Source of the DNA: JAVHYG01 sp040390025
GTDB lineage: Bacteria; Pseudomonadota; Gammaproteobacteria; Diplorickettsiales; Diplorickettsiaceae
Reading direction: 5' to 3'
Assembly: GCA_040390025.1 (NCBI GenBank)
Contig: JAZJZD010000009.1
Location: 1 to 64,000, forward strand
Length of the DNA stretch: 64,000 nt
The notes under the pieces were generated by a model that was not told where the DNA came from, did no database searches, and worked only from the letters and a program-made list of their open reading frames with translations. Within the stretch, counting starts at the first letter, position 1, and every line of letters begins with the position of its first letter. The translations under genes were made by a program, and so were the position numbers. This document shows, in pieces, positions 54,272-62,994 of this stretch.

Positions 54272-54757
54272 ATGAAACCGCTTTACTTTTCTACGCTTCT
54301 GTTAGTTATTTTAAGTTTTTTTGTGGCAGTAGTCTTAAACATCATTCCTTTAACGCCAACATTTGCATTAATTTATCCATTATGGCTTCCGCTTATCTTA
54401 ATTTATTGGATAATGGTTTTGCCTGAACATATTCATCTGAGTTTAGCCTGGGTTCTAGGTTTAATAATTGACGTATTACACGGAAATTACTTAGGAGAGC
54501 ATAGCTTAGCGTTGTGTGTAATTGCTTTTTTAGCCTATCGCTTTCACTTGCAATTCCGAATGTTTCCCTTAACCCAACAAGTCTTATTCGTTTTTATACT
54601 GTTGCTTATTTACCAAGGATTGCTTGTCTGGATTCAATCCATGCTCAGTGTTTCAGTAGAGCTTCGTTGGGTATGGATTTCTTTAATTGTAAGTGCACTT
54701 ATATGGCCGCTCTTACAAAGATTCTTGAAAATAAATCCTATCGATATGCGCCATTAA
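54272..54757 (+). CDS. mreD: Rod shape-determining protein MreD
   Basis: 161 residues with about five membrane helices (LLVILSFFVAVVLNIIPLTP; LALCVIAFLAYRF). The LGLIIDVLHGNYLGEHSLAL segment is typical of MreD. It completes the mreBCD cluster, needed for rod shape. In E. coli maf and rng follow; here a repeat-rich non-coding stretch follows. Confidence 0.92.
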   Translation: MKPLYFSTLLLVILSFFVAVVLNIIPLTPTFALIYPLWLPLILIYWIMVLPEHIHLSLAWVLGLIIDVLHGNYLGEHSLALCVIAFLAYRFHLQFRMFPLTQQVLFVFILLLIYQGLLVWIQSMLSVSVELRWVWISLIVSALIWPLLQRFLKINPIDMRH

Positions 54758-54794
54758 ATTTCTAAAGGATTGATTCGCACGGACAACGTTTGAT

Positions 54795-54858
54795 TTATAC
54801 TCACGGCACTTGGATTTTCGGCAAATGCCGGCGAAAATCCAAGTGCGAAGCGTATAAT
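54795..54858. repeat. Family B repeat, short copy
   Basis: TTATACTCACGGCACTTGGA, then TTTTCGGCAAATGCCGGCGA and AAATCCAAGTGCGAAGCGTA: a perfect-looking hairpin (ACTTGGATTTTCG/CGAAAATCCAAGT around CAAATGCCGG). The centre is shorter than in the other copies. Confidence 0.75.
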
Positions 54859-55207
54859 AATTTGTGTGTTAGTAGTGAGTAACTGTTGCATAAGTTGTGA
54901 GAAAACCTTTGAAAACTTGTGAATAATGCAATCGTTTGCTAAAATTGTTATACGTATTTGTATAAAACAATGTAAGTAAAATACATACATACAATATATA
55001 GTAATTTAAAAAAAATTAAACACTATATTTAGTAAGTCTAATTTTAAGGTTATGTACTAAAACCTTTCTAAAATATAAATTATGTCAAGATAGGAAGGGA
55101 ACTGATTACTTAGTTAAGCTTAATGATGAGCATTAAATAATTCTTAAAATAAAAAGTAGGCCTTTCTCGAGCTGGGATTATTCGTTACCTACTAAAATAA
55201 AAACATA

Positions 55208-55299
55208 GTATTACTCACAGCAATGGCATTTTCGGCAAGTGCTGCGAAATTGCGACCGAGCAGCAACACAGCCGAAAATTCAAGTGCGAAGAGTATAAA
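55208..55299. repeat. Family B repeat, long copy
   Basis: ATTACTCACAGCAATGGCAT, TTTCGGCAAGTGCTGCGAAA, TTGCGACCGAGCAGCAACAC, AGCCGAAAATTCAAGTGCGA, AGAGTATAAAC: about 92 bp, close to the copies at 15936 and 26341 (reverse). Confidence 0.75.
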
Positions 55300-55476
55300 C
55301 AATAAAGTTACAAAATACCGAGCTTAGGGTCTAGTCAATAGCATAAGTAACATGGGTTGTGTTTCATAAAAATAGTATTTAAAAGGCCAAATAATTCTAA
55401 CTGCAGCGTAAAGAGTTTGCATAAGAGTAGGCATTTTTATACACAATCTAAAGAAAAATGGTTCCAAGGGGGTATT

Positions 55477-55731
55477 ATGTTTGAGAAAGCAAGCAATAAG
55501 CAAAGCTTATTCGATCATTCGGGTAGTGTGGCATTTAAAAATCGTATTGCGCCTAAAATAGCTGCACATATTCAAGAACCGATAGACGTGCGTGTTACAG
55601 GAGAAGATACCTGTTTAAATGCATGGTTAATCGAAAACTTGAGTACTATTTCAGCACTTCACATTACATTGGCAGCTACTCGTTCGCAGAGGCCTGGCAA
55701 ACTCTACCAAAAAAGAGCGAAATATGAGTAA
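55477..55731 (+). CDS. Small hypothetical protein, first of an overlapping pair
   Basis: 84 residues from ATG 55477 behind a strong AAGGGGG ribosome site; an earlier in-frame ATG (55357) has no such site. No family recognised. Soluble, no signal peptide; the middle reads RIAPKIAAHIQEPIDVRVTG and the end RSQRPGKLYQKRAKYE is basic. The stop overlaps the start of the next gene by 8 bp (ATGAGTAA), pointing to translational coupling. Overlapping pairs of small genes in this size range are typical of toxin-antitoxin modules, but neither protein shows a known toxin or antitoxin motif, so that is not claimed. Confidence 0.6.
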   Translation: MFEKASNKQSLFDHSGSVAFKNRIAPKIAAHIQEPIDVRVTGEDTCLNAWLIENLSTISALHITLAATRSQRPGKLYQKRAKYE

Positions 55732-55930
55732 GGTTACGATTACTTTATCGGATGGTACAAGTTTTGAACATGATTTTGGATGCAATCATCCCTATGCAGA
55801 AATGTTTCAAATTATCCGAGAAATTATTGGTATAGACTCACGCGTTAAGTGGTTTAAAGATTTAAAAGACGAATTTTATAATATACAGTGTTTTGGCGAT
55901 GTGAAGGTAGATATTTCTAAAGATAACTAG
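55724..55930 (+). CDS. Small hypothetical protein, second of an overlapping pair
   Basis: 68 residues: KVTITLSDGTSFEHDFGCNH, then EMFQIIREIIGIDSRVKWFK and FYNIQCFGDVKVDISKDN. No family recognised; a small acidic, possibly alpha-beta protein with two cysteines. It begins within the last 8 bp of the preceding gene. After its stop an imperfect hairpin (ATTTTCAGGGGAGAA/TTCTTCCCTTGAAAAT, about 55950-55985) could be a terminator, though no T-run follows. Confidence 0.55.
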   Translation: MSKVTITLSDGTSFEHDFGCNHPYAEMFQIIREIIGIDSRVKWFKDLKDEFYNIQCFGDVKVDISKDN

Positions 55931-56159
55931 GAGATATGCCGTATTTTCAGGGGAGAAATCGCTTCTTCCCTTGAAAATCCCCATCGCGCAAAGAAGGCAT
56001 CCCGTACCTAAATACTGCAAATATATGCTTTAGATATTCGAAGATTCAGGTTTCCGCCCTATATAGTTGAGTTCGGAAAGTAAAGTCTATATTCTCGTCT
56101 TCTTAGAAGGGTTTTCGTCGGACTCGTTGTAACCGCTTAACTTTAGAACTATCAGGGAT

Positions 56160-57251
56160 ATGGTTAAAATACCGCCAGGAAGGCTTTTAATTATTTGTAC
56201 TCGCCGAATTGGCGACGTTTTATTAGTTACCCCTTTAATTCGAACCTGTAAACGCCATTGGCCTGATACTTATATTGAGCTATTAGTATTTAAAGGGACA
56301 GAGTCTATTCTGGCTTCTAATACGGATATTCACACCATCATCACCATTGATGAGCATCCTCGTTTTTTCTCTCATTGGCAATTAATAAAAAAAATTTTTC
56401 GCCGCTACGATTTAGCTATTTCTACATTACCCAGCGATAAATCGACTTTATATGCTTTTTTTGCAGCACGTTATCGCATTGGTATGCTCGGAGATGACAA
56501 AAGTCGTTGGTGGAAATTGCACTTGTTGTCTGAAGTAGTAGAGTTCGATAATTTAGCAACACATACTTTAATAATGAATCTTCGTTTAGCCGAAGTTCTA
56601 CGACTGACTCCTTTCCCAGAAATAGTTCTTAGGTGGAATAAAAACGATATAGCGGTTGTTTCTCAATGCGTTGATATAAAAAATCCGAAATTAGCCATTT
56701 TGCATGTTTTTCCTAAGTTTTCTTATAAAGAATGGGTTAAGCAAGGCTGGTTACAATTAGCGAATTGGTTGCAACAGTCTGGCTATACCGTTATTTTTAC
56801 AGGTGATAAGACAAAAGCAGAAAAAAAAATAGTGAGTGAGATTCTTGACCATTTAAAAGATAATGCTATTAATATGGTAGGTTGTTTGAGTTTAAGTCAA
56901 CTTGCTTTTTTATTGAATCACTGCAAAGTTTATATTGGTCCTGATACCGTAGTAACGCATATGGCAGCCGCTTTAGGTATCCCGACAGTGGCTTTATTTG
57001 GTCCGACTAATCCAGTCAAGTGGGGTCCATGGCCTAAAGCGTGGAACACACTCACTAATCCTTTTATGCAAGTAGGATCACAGCAAAGAAATAATGTTTA
57101 TTTAATTCAGGGAGCGGGCGGCGCTTGCGTACCTTGTCTGCAAGAAGGTTGTGATCGGCACATAAATAGTCGAAGTCGTTGTTTAGAAAGCTTGACGACA
57201 AGTCGTGTTATTAATGCAATTCATGTAGTCACTAATACGGCGTTGGAATAG
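56160..57251 (+). CDS. Heptosyltransferase family (GT9) protein
   Basis: 363 residues of the GT-B glycosyltransferase family 9 (WaaC/WaaF/WaaQ). Start RLLIICTRRIGDVLLVTPLI; C-terminal nucleotide-sugar site CKVYIGPDTVVTHMAAALGI, PTVALFGPTNPVKWGPWP and a late cysteine cluster (ACVPCLQEGCDR). It would add heptose or another sugar to the LPS inner core. It heads a run with a GT2 enzyme and an O-antigen ligase. Which position it works at (WaaC, F or Q) is not decided. The stop codon lies inside the left arm of the palindromic element at 57247. Confidence 0.88.
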   Translation: MVKIPPGRLLIICTRRIGDVLLVTPLIRTCKRHWPDTYIELLVFKGTESILASNTDIHTIITIDEHPRFFSHWQLIKKIFRRYDLAISTLPSDKSTLYAFFAARYRIGMLGDDKSRWWKLHLLSEVVEFDNLATHTLIMNLRLAEVLRLTPFPEIVLRWNKNDIAVVSQCVDIKNPKLAILHVFPKFSYKEWVKQGWLQLANWLQQSGYTVIFTGDKTKAEKKIVSEILDHLKDNAINMVGCLSLSQLAFLLNHCKVYIGPDTVVTHMAAALGIPTVALFGPTNPVKWGPWPKAWNTLTNPFMQVGSQQRNNVYLIQGAGGACVPCLQEGCDRHINSRSRCLESLTTSRVINAIHVVTNTALE

Positions 57252-57413
57252 CTTTTTTACTCACCTTACGCAGCCATGCTCTGAGCTTTATTGCCGGGTG
57301 ACGCGTAGGCCAACCTTATTTTTAATTTTTTCAAATTAAAAATAAGGCGCCGGCAGCGGCAGGATTCGGCGGTTTCTGACTCTACTTCTGCGTAAGGTGA
57401 GTAAAAAGCTATT
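57247..57413. mobile_element. 167-bp MITE-like element with 26-bp terminal inverted repeats
   Basis: Left arm AATAGCTTTTTTACTCACCT plus TACGCAG (57247-57273) and right arm CTGCGTAAGGTGAGTAAAAA plus GCTATT (57388-57413) are complementary, with one unpaired T. Inside is a second hairpin around CTTATTTTTAATTTTTTCAA ATTAAAAATAAG. No coding capacity. No target duplication is visible. Its left end provides the stop codon of the upstream heptosyltransferase gene. Fills the gap to the next gene. Confidence 0.75.
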
Positions 57414-57475
57414 GGGTTTTCTAGAAACTTTCGTGTATTCTTTCTACTTATTCTTACACATACAAATATTCGCTC

Positions 57476-58231
57476 ATGTTTGCTTTAAGCGTCATTATTA
57501 TAACGAAAGATGCGGCGAACGATATTCGTCGTTGTCTCGAATCTGTGAAATGGGCGGATGAAATTATTGTGCTTGATTCGGGTAGTACAGATAATACTGT
57601 AGAAATTTGTTCTAAATATACAAGGTATGTTTCTTCTACCGATTGGCCTGGCTTTGGTATACAAAAAAATCGTGCGTTAGCTAAAGCGCGAGGAAAATGG
57701 ATTTTATCGATGGATGCTGATGAGGAACTTAGTGATGGACTGATCAATGAAATAAAACAGATTGTCAACGATCCGACTATCACTGAAGAAGCTTATGCTA
57801 TAAAGCGAATTTCTTATTTCTGTGGAAAAAAAATTAAGTATGGTGATTGGGGAAGGGATAGTGTTGTTCGTCTTTTTAAAAAGAAAGCAACTATTAAATT
57901 TAGTCCAGTTATTGTGCATGAAAAAATAGTTGGCTATGATCGGCTAGCTTATTTAAAAGAAGTTATTTTTCATTATACGATTAAGAATATGAGCCAAGTT
58001 CTAACGAAGCTAGAGGACTATTCAACTTTCGGTGCGCAATTGAAGTTTCAACAACATAAAAAAACGGGCTTATTTAAGGCAATTATTCATAGTGTTTGGT
58101 GTTTTATTCGCGGTTATTTTGTACGCTTTGGTTTTCTTGATGGACGCGAAGGTTTTATAATAGCCTTTTCCAATGCTGCGGGTGTTTTTTATCGTTATAT
58201 TAAATTAATTTATTTGTACAAATTCCAATAG
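57476..58231 (+). CDS. Glycosyltransferase family 2, WaaE/KdtX-like
   Basis: 251 residues of a GT-A fold: SVIIITKDAANDIRRCLES, the ADEIIVLDSGSTDNT nucleotide site and the metal-binding DxD as SMDADEEL, with the GIQKNRALAKARGKWIL segment typical of the WaaE/KdtX group, which transfers glucose (beta-1,4) to heptose of the LPS core in Klebsiella and Serratia. The acceptor here is unknown. 36 bp upstream of the O-antigen ligase gene. The C-terminus has a short hydrophobic/aromatic stretch (FSNAAGVFYRYIKLIYLY). Confidence 0.88.
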   Translation: MFALSVIIITKDAANDIRRCLESVKWADEIIVLDSGSTDNTVEICSKYTRYVSSTDWPGFGIQKNRALAKARGKWILSMDADEELSDGLINEIKQIVNDPTITEEAYAIKRISYFCGKKIKYGDWGRDSVVRLFKKKATIKFSPVIVHEKIVGYDRLAYLKEVIFHYTIKNMSQVLTKLEDYSTFGAQLKFQQHKKTGLFKAIIHSVWCFIRGYFVRFGFLDGREGFIIAFSNAAGVFYRYIKLIYLYKFQ

Positions 58232-58267
58232 ACATTCGAAATATCGCATTTAAATTCAGGGAATGAT

Positions 58268-59488
58268 ATGTCAATTAATGTCAGTGTCGTACAATCTTCG
58301 GCACTTAAAAGCTATTTTAAGTATTTAAGTCAAATTTTTGCGATTATTACCGCATTTGTGCTGCCCGTATCAACTGCTGCACTAGAAGTCTTTTTCGTGG
58401 CGAGTGTTATTTTCTCTCTACTTGCCGGGAAATGGGGTGAAAAATACCAAATTTTGCGAACTAATCGCATGGCTCTCATGTTTGTTATTTTCTTCGCTTT
58501 GTTTATCGTTGGTCTTAGTTATACTTCTGCGTCACAGGCGGAAGCTTTTCACATGCTTTTGAAATATAGTAAGTTTTTACTTGGATTTTTCTTATTTTCA
58601 GTTTTTATAGAGGATAAGATAGCATTTTATGCGGTCTGTGCCTTTTTATTAGCGGCTACAGTGACGTTATTTCTTTCTTTTATCAAGTTTTTCACTGGTT
58701 GGGATATTTTACATCGTTTCGGATCGGATTCAGGAATTTTTAAAGATCATATTTTCACAGGTTTTTTATTGGCGTTTACAAGTTACTGTTATGGATTGAT
58801 CGCATTTACCTATAAAAAATGGCGTTTGTTAGCGATTCTGTTGTTTTTGCTCACTGTTTATGATGTATTATTTATTAATGTAGGTCGTTCGGGATATATT
58901 GTTTTTTTTAGTTTGTTTTTTTTATTGGCGTGGCAACAATTCCATTGGAAAGGTCTTAGTATCGTTTTTTTAATCTCTATTTTTTTATTAGGTAGTACTT
59001 TCTTTTCTGCAAATAATTTTAAAGCGAGCTTTTTCGCCACACAGAGTGAAATTCAGCAATATGATAAAGGAAAAGTCGATACATCAGCTGGTTTGCGTTT
59101 AAATTTTTATAGAAACAGCTTAAGGTTGCTGCAGCAACATCCTTGGATAGGAACAGGAACAGGGAGTTTTAAGCAAGCCTATTCCGAGATAGCCAACGAT
59201 CATCGTGCGGATACAAACAATCCCCATAATGAATATTTGAATATAGGTGTTCAGTTTGGTTTATTAGGCATTATTATACTTATCTCTTTGTTTTATACGC
59301 ATTGGCATGAAAGTTTTAAGCTAGCCCCTGTGCGTAAATATTTTGCTCAATCCATATTAGTTTCAATAGCCGTGGGTTCTTTATTTAATTCTTGGCTATT
59401 GGATGTGACACAAGGTGGTTTTTATGTGTTTTTTACTGCATTAGTATTTAGTAGCCTCTCTAAGAGGGTGTCTTCAATTGCACGATGA
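58268..59488 (+). CDS. O-antigen ligase/polymerase family membrane protein (Wzy_C domain)
   Basis: 406 residues, about ten to eleven membrane helices and one large periplasmic loop (residues about 255-330) with the HPWIGTGTGSFKQAYSE and HNEYLN stretch of Wzy_C proteins. WaaL-type ligases join O-antigen to lipid A-core; Wzy polymerases and PglL-type oligosaccharyltransferases share the fold, so the exact reaction is open; the core-gene context favours WaaL. The last residues (KRVSSIAR) and the stop codon are encoded by the end of the family A repeat at 59462, so the natural C-terminus has been replaced. Confidence 0.83.
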   Translation: MSINVSVVQSSALKSYFKYLSQIFAIITAFVLPVSTAALEVFFVASVIFSLLAGKWGEKYQILRTNRMALMFVIFFALFIVGLSYTSASQAEAFHMLLKYSKFLLGFFLFSVFIEDKIAFYAVCAFLLAATVTLFLSFIKFFTGWDILHRFGSDSGIFKDHIFTGFLLAFTSYCYGLIAFTYKKWRLLAILLFLLTVYDVLFINVGRSGYIVFFSLFFLLAWQQFHWKGLSIVFLISIFLLGSTFFSANNFKASFFATQSEIQQYDKGKVDTSAGLRLNFYRNSLRLLQQHPWIGTGTGSFKQAYSEIANDHRADTNNPHNEYLNIGVQFGLLGIIILISLFYTHWHESFKLAPVRKYFAQSILVSIAVGSLFNSWLLDVTQGGFYVFFTALVFSSLSKRVSSIAR

Positions 59489-59608
59489 TGGCCAAAAAGC
59501 GCCGTTTTTCTGCGTTGCGTTACTCACATACGCCCAGTATGCTCCGTTACGCTACTCAAAAAACAACGCTTTTTGTCTCATCCTAGCACAATTGAAGAGA
59601 CCCTCTAA
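59462..59608. repeat. Family A repeat, complete 147-bp copy
   Basis: Ends AAGAGGGTGTCTTCAATTG and CAATTGAAGAGACCCTCT are inverted repeats of about 18 bp. The core GCGTTGCGTTACTCACATAC, AGTATGCTCCGTTACGCTAC and CAAAAAACAACGCTTTTTGT repeats at 26474 and 39443. It overlaps the last 27 bp of the O-antigen ligase gene. Confidence 0.8.
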
Positions 59609-59810
59609 GCTAAATCAGCCTTAAAGAGATACTTTTTTAGAATGCAATTGGTTAGAATTATATGAAAGAATGGTGAGAAAAAAAAATCTTTTTTGTGTTA
59701 AATTGAGTGTTCGATTTTTCTACAGTATTTTATACACTTGCGTTGAGATATTGGTTTCACAGGGAAACATAGATCGACTTAAGGATCCTTCCCACTATTG
59801 GCATGGTTGA

Positions 59811-62800
59811 ATGAAACATTTGCTTTTTTCGCTGTCACGTTTTGTCGTTGTTTTTTTATCAAGTAGCCTGGTTTTTTTTGCGCTAGTTGTGCTAACCGCT
59901 CGTCTTTTCACACCTTTTTTAAGCCATCATGCACAAACCATAGAGCGTTTTACAAGCGATTTATTGCATAAACCCGTAAAAATTAGTCAATTCAGAGTTA
60001 CATGGCAAGGCTTAGAACCTATTTTACAAGGTGAACACGTTACTATTTGGAATGATGAGCGAACACAGCCTTTATTACAAATAAAACAATTAGATATAGG
60101 AATTGCTCTTTTTAAAACGCTATTAACAGGGCGTGTTCAGTTAGAAGAGGTAAAAGTACACGGGATGGATTTGCTTATTCGTCAAATTAAAAATAATCAA
60201 TTCACATTTAACGGCCTAAGTACATTATTTAAGCAAGATCCGAATGATACTGGCAATGGTATTAAAGAAGCAATTGAGTGGTTGTTGGCAGAGCAAAAAT
60301 TAAGTTTGCAAGCAATAAATTTAATTTATGATCCTCTAATTGGGCCAAAATGGCCAAATATGCGGCTGAATGTGCTACTAGAGAATAAAAAGAACCGTCA
60401 CCAATTAAGCGCTCAATTACAGTTTTTAGAAGAAAAACCTTCAACATTAATTTTGATTGCAGATGCAACCGGTCCGTTTTCACAACAACAATCCTTGGCG
60501 AATTTAAAAGGTCGTGTTTATGTACAAGGACAATCCATTTTACTCGATAGATGGTTGGCCTTATTAAAAAAAAATTTTTCCATTCAAAATGGTATTGCTA
60601 ATTTTGCGGTTTGGACAGATTGGCAACAAAATAACATGACTCAAATGCATATTTTAATGGCTAATACTGAAACTAGTAAGCTGCAAATAGAAAAACAGCC
60701 TGTATTTACATTACTGCCGTTTTCAACCAATTTTGTATGGCAATCTGATGTTAATAAAAATTGGGATGTTAATGCTACCGTACAAAACTTGAGTTTTTTG
60801 GCTTGGGAAAAAATACCGGGGATTAAAGGTCTAAACGCTTATGTTCATATTACACCGACATCAGGAAAGCTTATTACGCGTTCAAAAAATGTAGTGTTAG
60901 ATTTTATGAAGTTATTTAAGGCGCCCATTCAGCTTGATTCATTATCGAGTGAGTTACGCTGGCAGCAAACAAACAATGGAGTTTTGATACAAGTGCCGAA
61001 ATTTGATGCATCTAATGAGGATGTGTCGGTTAATGGACAAATGGGCTTATTAATGTCAGCTAATCATAAAAATCCAGAGATTAGTTTATTAGCGCATGTT
61101 AAAACGGAAAATCCTTCACGTATTGCATACTATTTACCCTTGCCATTTACCGGACCTGAGCTAGTTCATTGGTTAAACGGTGCTATTGTAAAAGGTTCGG
61201 GTGATGCTAGTGTTCTGTTGCAAGGTTCACTTTCTGAATTTCCTTATGATAAAAATGACGGTACTTTTTTAATTGATACACAGATAAAAAATGCAGAATT
61301 GCATTATGAATCAGCATGGCCTAACCTACAGCAAATCAATGGCGACCTTCTTTTTTCAGGTCGTCAAATGCAGATGTTAGTGAATTCTGCGCAAATTTTT
61401 GGTACCGCTTTAAAAAATATTCGTGCAAATATCCCACTGATTAAGACACATGTACAAGCGGTATTACACATCGCTGCAGAGGATATTACCACTCGATTAG
61501 AAAATGGCTTAGCTTTTTTGCAAGCAACCCCTTTAGCTAAAGAAATGGGTGGGTTGGCAGGTGTAACATTAAATGGCCCTTTAAAGTTAGCGCTACAGTT
61601 GATAATCCCTCTTGAATCGGGGAAGGAAAAATTAAAAATTGTAGGACTTGGTACAACAGAAAATGCTAAAGCTTTGATCCCTTCGCATAATATTCAAATA
61701 GACAATTTAAAAGGTCAGTTTTCTTTGTCGCAAGCGGGCGTAGAAGGGAAAAATTTGATAGGTTTATTATGGAATAAACCGATTACTATTGGTATTCGTT
61801 CAGCGCCAAGCACGCAATTAGCTATCAATTATGATGGCATACAAACTTTATTGAATCCTGAAAAAAATGGCTGGCGTTTTTTAATTAATAATAAAACGGC
61901 CCAAGGCAGCGTGTTAGTTCCTAATGGTAAGGGTCAAGCAATAGAGGCAAATTTTGATTCTATTTATTTAACTTCTACTTCTTCAGCGCAGAGTGAATGG
62001 AGTTTAAAACAAATTCCAAAGATTAATCTGCGAGCCAAGGATGTTCGTTATAACGAGATGGACTTTGGTACGGTGCAATTACAATTGCGTCCAATATTAG
62101 CGGGCGTTTCAATTAAAGAATTTCAGGCTGGTAATAGCAGTTACCATTTAATTGCCAGCGGCGCTTGGCATAGACAAGAGAAAAAATTAACTGAATTTAT
62201 AGGCCAGCTAGATAGTCCTAACTTGAGTGGTTTTTTACAAAGTTGGGGACTACCAGCAAGTATTACTGCAGAGCAGGCACATATACGATTTAATTTGCAA
62301 TGGTCCGGTGCACCTTATGACGTTAATCTTGCAAAACTACGTGGTAATTTTTCGTTTACCGCGACCAATGGCCAGATTGTTGATATTGGGTCTAGCGCAG
62401 AAGCAAAACTTAGTTTTGGCCGATTACTCACTTTCTTAAGTTTACAAAGTCTAGGTCGACGTTTGCAGTTAGACTTTAGTGATTTAAAGGCAAAAGGATT
62501 TGATTTTACAAGCTTACAGGGGCATTTTAGTTTGAGAGATGGCAATGCATTTACACGAGATGTTGAGATTGAAGGACCTGTAGCGGCCATTGCGATTACT
62601 GGTCGAATTGGGTTACAGGCCAAAGATTACGATCTTACTATTAAAGTGGTTCCTCATTTTACATCCAGTTTACCGGTGATTGTTGGTTTAGCTGGGGGTC
62701 CTATTGCAGGTGCTATCACGTGGGTGGCGAATGCGGTATTAGGTTCTACTGTGCAAAAAATTGCTGAAACCAGTTATCATATAACAGGATCGTGGGGTAA

Positions 62801-62828
62801 GCCGGAAGTTGTAAAAACATCGACTTAG
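59811..62828 (+). CDS. yhdP: YhdP family AsmA-like transport protein
   Basis: 1005 residues (E. coli YhdP 1266). One N-terminal membrane helix (RFVVVFLSSSLVFFALVVLT) and a long periplasmic repeating beta-groove (TIGR02099-type). Typical phrases: RVTWQGLEPILQGEHVTIW near the start and, close to the end, LPVIVGLAGGPIAGAITWVA. YhdP, with TamB and YdbH, ferries phospholipids between inner and outer membranes (established in E. coli). The protein is shorter than E. coli's. In E. coli tldD follows immediately; here an ORFan of 252 residues has been inserted between the two. Start ATG 59811; no strong ribosome site is seen. Confidence 0.9.
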   Translation: MKHLLFSLSRFVVVFLSSSLVFFALVVLTARLFTPFLSHHAQTIERFTSDLLHKPVKISQFRVTWQGLEPILQGEHVTIWNDERTQPLLQIKQLDIGIALFKTLLTGRVQLEEVKVHGMDLLIRQIKNNQFTFNGLSTLFKQDPNDTGNGIKEAIEWLLAEQKLSLQAINLIYDPLIGPKWPNMRLNVLLENKKNRHQLSAQLQFLEEKPSTLILIADATGPFSQQQSLANLKGRVYVQGQSILLDRWLALLKKNFSIQNGIANFAVWTDWQQNNMTQMHILMANTETSKLQIEKQPVFTLLPFSTNFVWQSDVNKNWDVNATVQNLSFLAWEKIPGIKGLNAYVHITPTSGKLITRSKNVVLDFMKLFKAPIQLDSLSSELRWQQTNNGVLIQVPKFDASNEDVSVNGQMGLLMSANHKNPEISLLAHVKTENPSRIAYYLPLPFTGPELVHWLNGAIVKGSGDASVLLQGSLSEFPYDKNDGTFLIDTQIKNAELHYESAWPNLQQINGDLLFSGRQMQMLVNSAQIFGTALKNIRANIPLIKTHVQAVLHIAAEDITTRLENGLAFLQATPLAKEMGGLAGVTLNGPLKLALQLIIPLESGKEKLKIVGLGTTENAKALIPSHNIQIDNLKGQFSLSQAGVEGKNLIGLLWNKPITIGIRSAPSTQLAINYDGIQTLLNPEKNGWRFLINNKTAQGSVLVPNGKGQAIEANFDSIYLTSTSSAQSEWSLKQIPKINLRAKDVRYNEMDFGTVQLQLRPILAGVSIKEFQAGNSSYHLIASGAWHRQEKKLTEFIGQLDSPNLSGFLQSWGLPASITAEQAHIRFNLQWSGAPYDVNLAKLRGNFSFTATNGQIVDIGSSAEAKLSFGRLLTFLSLQSLGRRLQLDFSDLKAKGFDFTSLQGHFSLRDGNAFTRDVEIEGPVAAIAITGRIGLQAKDYDLTIKVVPHFTSSLPVIVGLAGGPIAGAITWVANAVLGSTVQKIAETSYHITGSWGKPEVVKTST

Positions 62829-62875
62829 AAGTTAGGTACTTATAAAAAATGTTTACGAAATATCTTTGCTATTAT

Positions 62876-62961
62876 ATACCGCTCGTATCTGAAGCTGCGA
62901 ATCTTTCAAATTCACGGCGAGCGGTACCCGATTACATGACAGGCGAAAGCTAAGCTTTCGC
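62876..62961. repeat. Two intergenic hairpins downstream of yhdP
   Basis: First, ATACCGCTCG/CGAGCGGTAC (62876-62885 and 62918-62927) around TATCTGAAGCTGCGAATCTT; the TGAAGCTGCGAAT part recurs, reversed, at about 12990-13005. Second, GCGAAAGC-TAA-GCTTTCGC (62943-62961). The first may be another repeat family; the second may act as terminator of yhdP, although no T-run follows. Confidence 0.45.
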
Positions 62962-62994
62962 ACCCTAATTAAAAAATAATATAAGGAGGGAAGT

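Larger units (their letters stand above)
54758..55476. other. 719-bp non-coding region with repeats
   Basis: Holds two family B palindromes (54795-54858 and 55208-55299) separated by about 350 bp of AT-rich sequence without coding potential. A region near 54941-55040 (runs of ATACATACATACAATATATA) is unusually AT-rich. A frame reading into the small gene from 55357 starts before its ribosome site and is not counted as gene. Confidence 0.6.
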
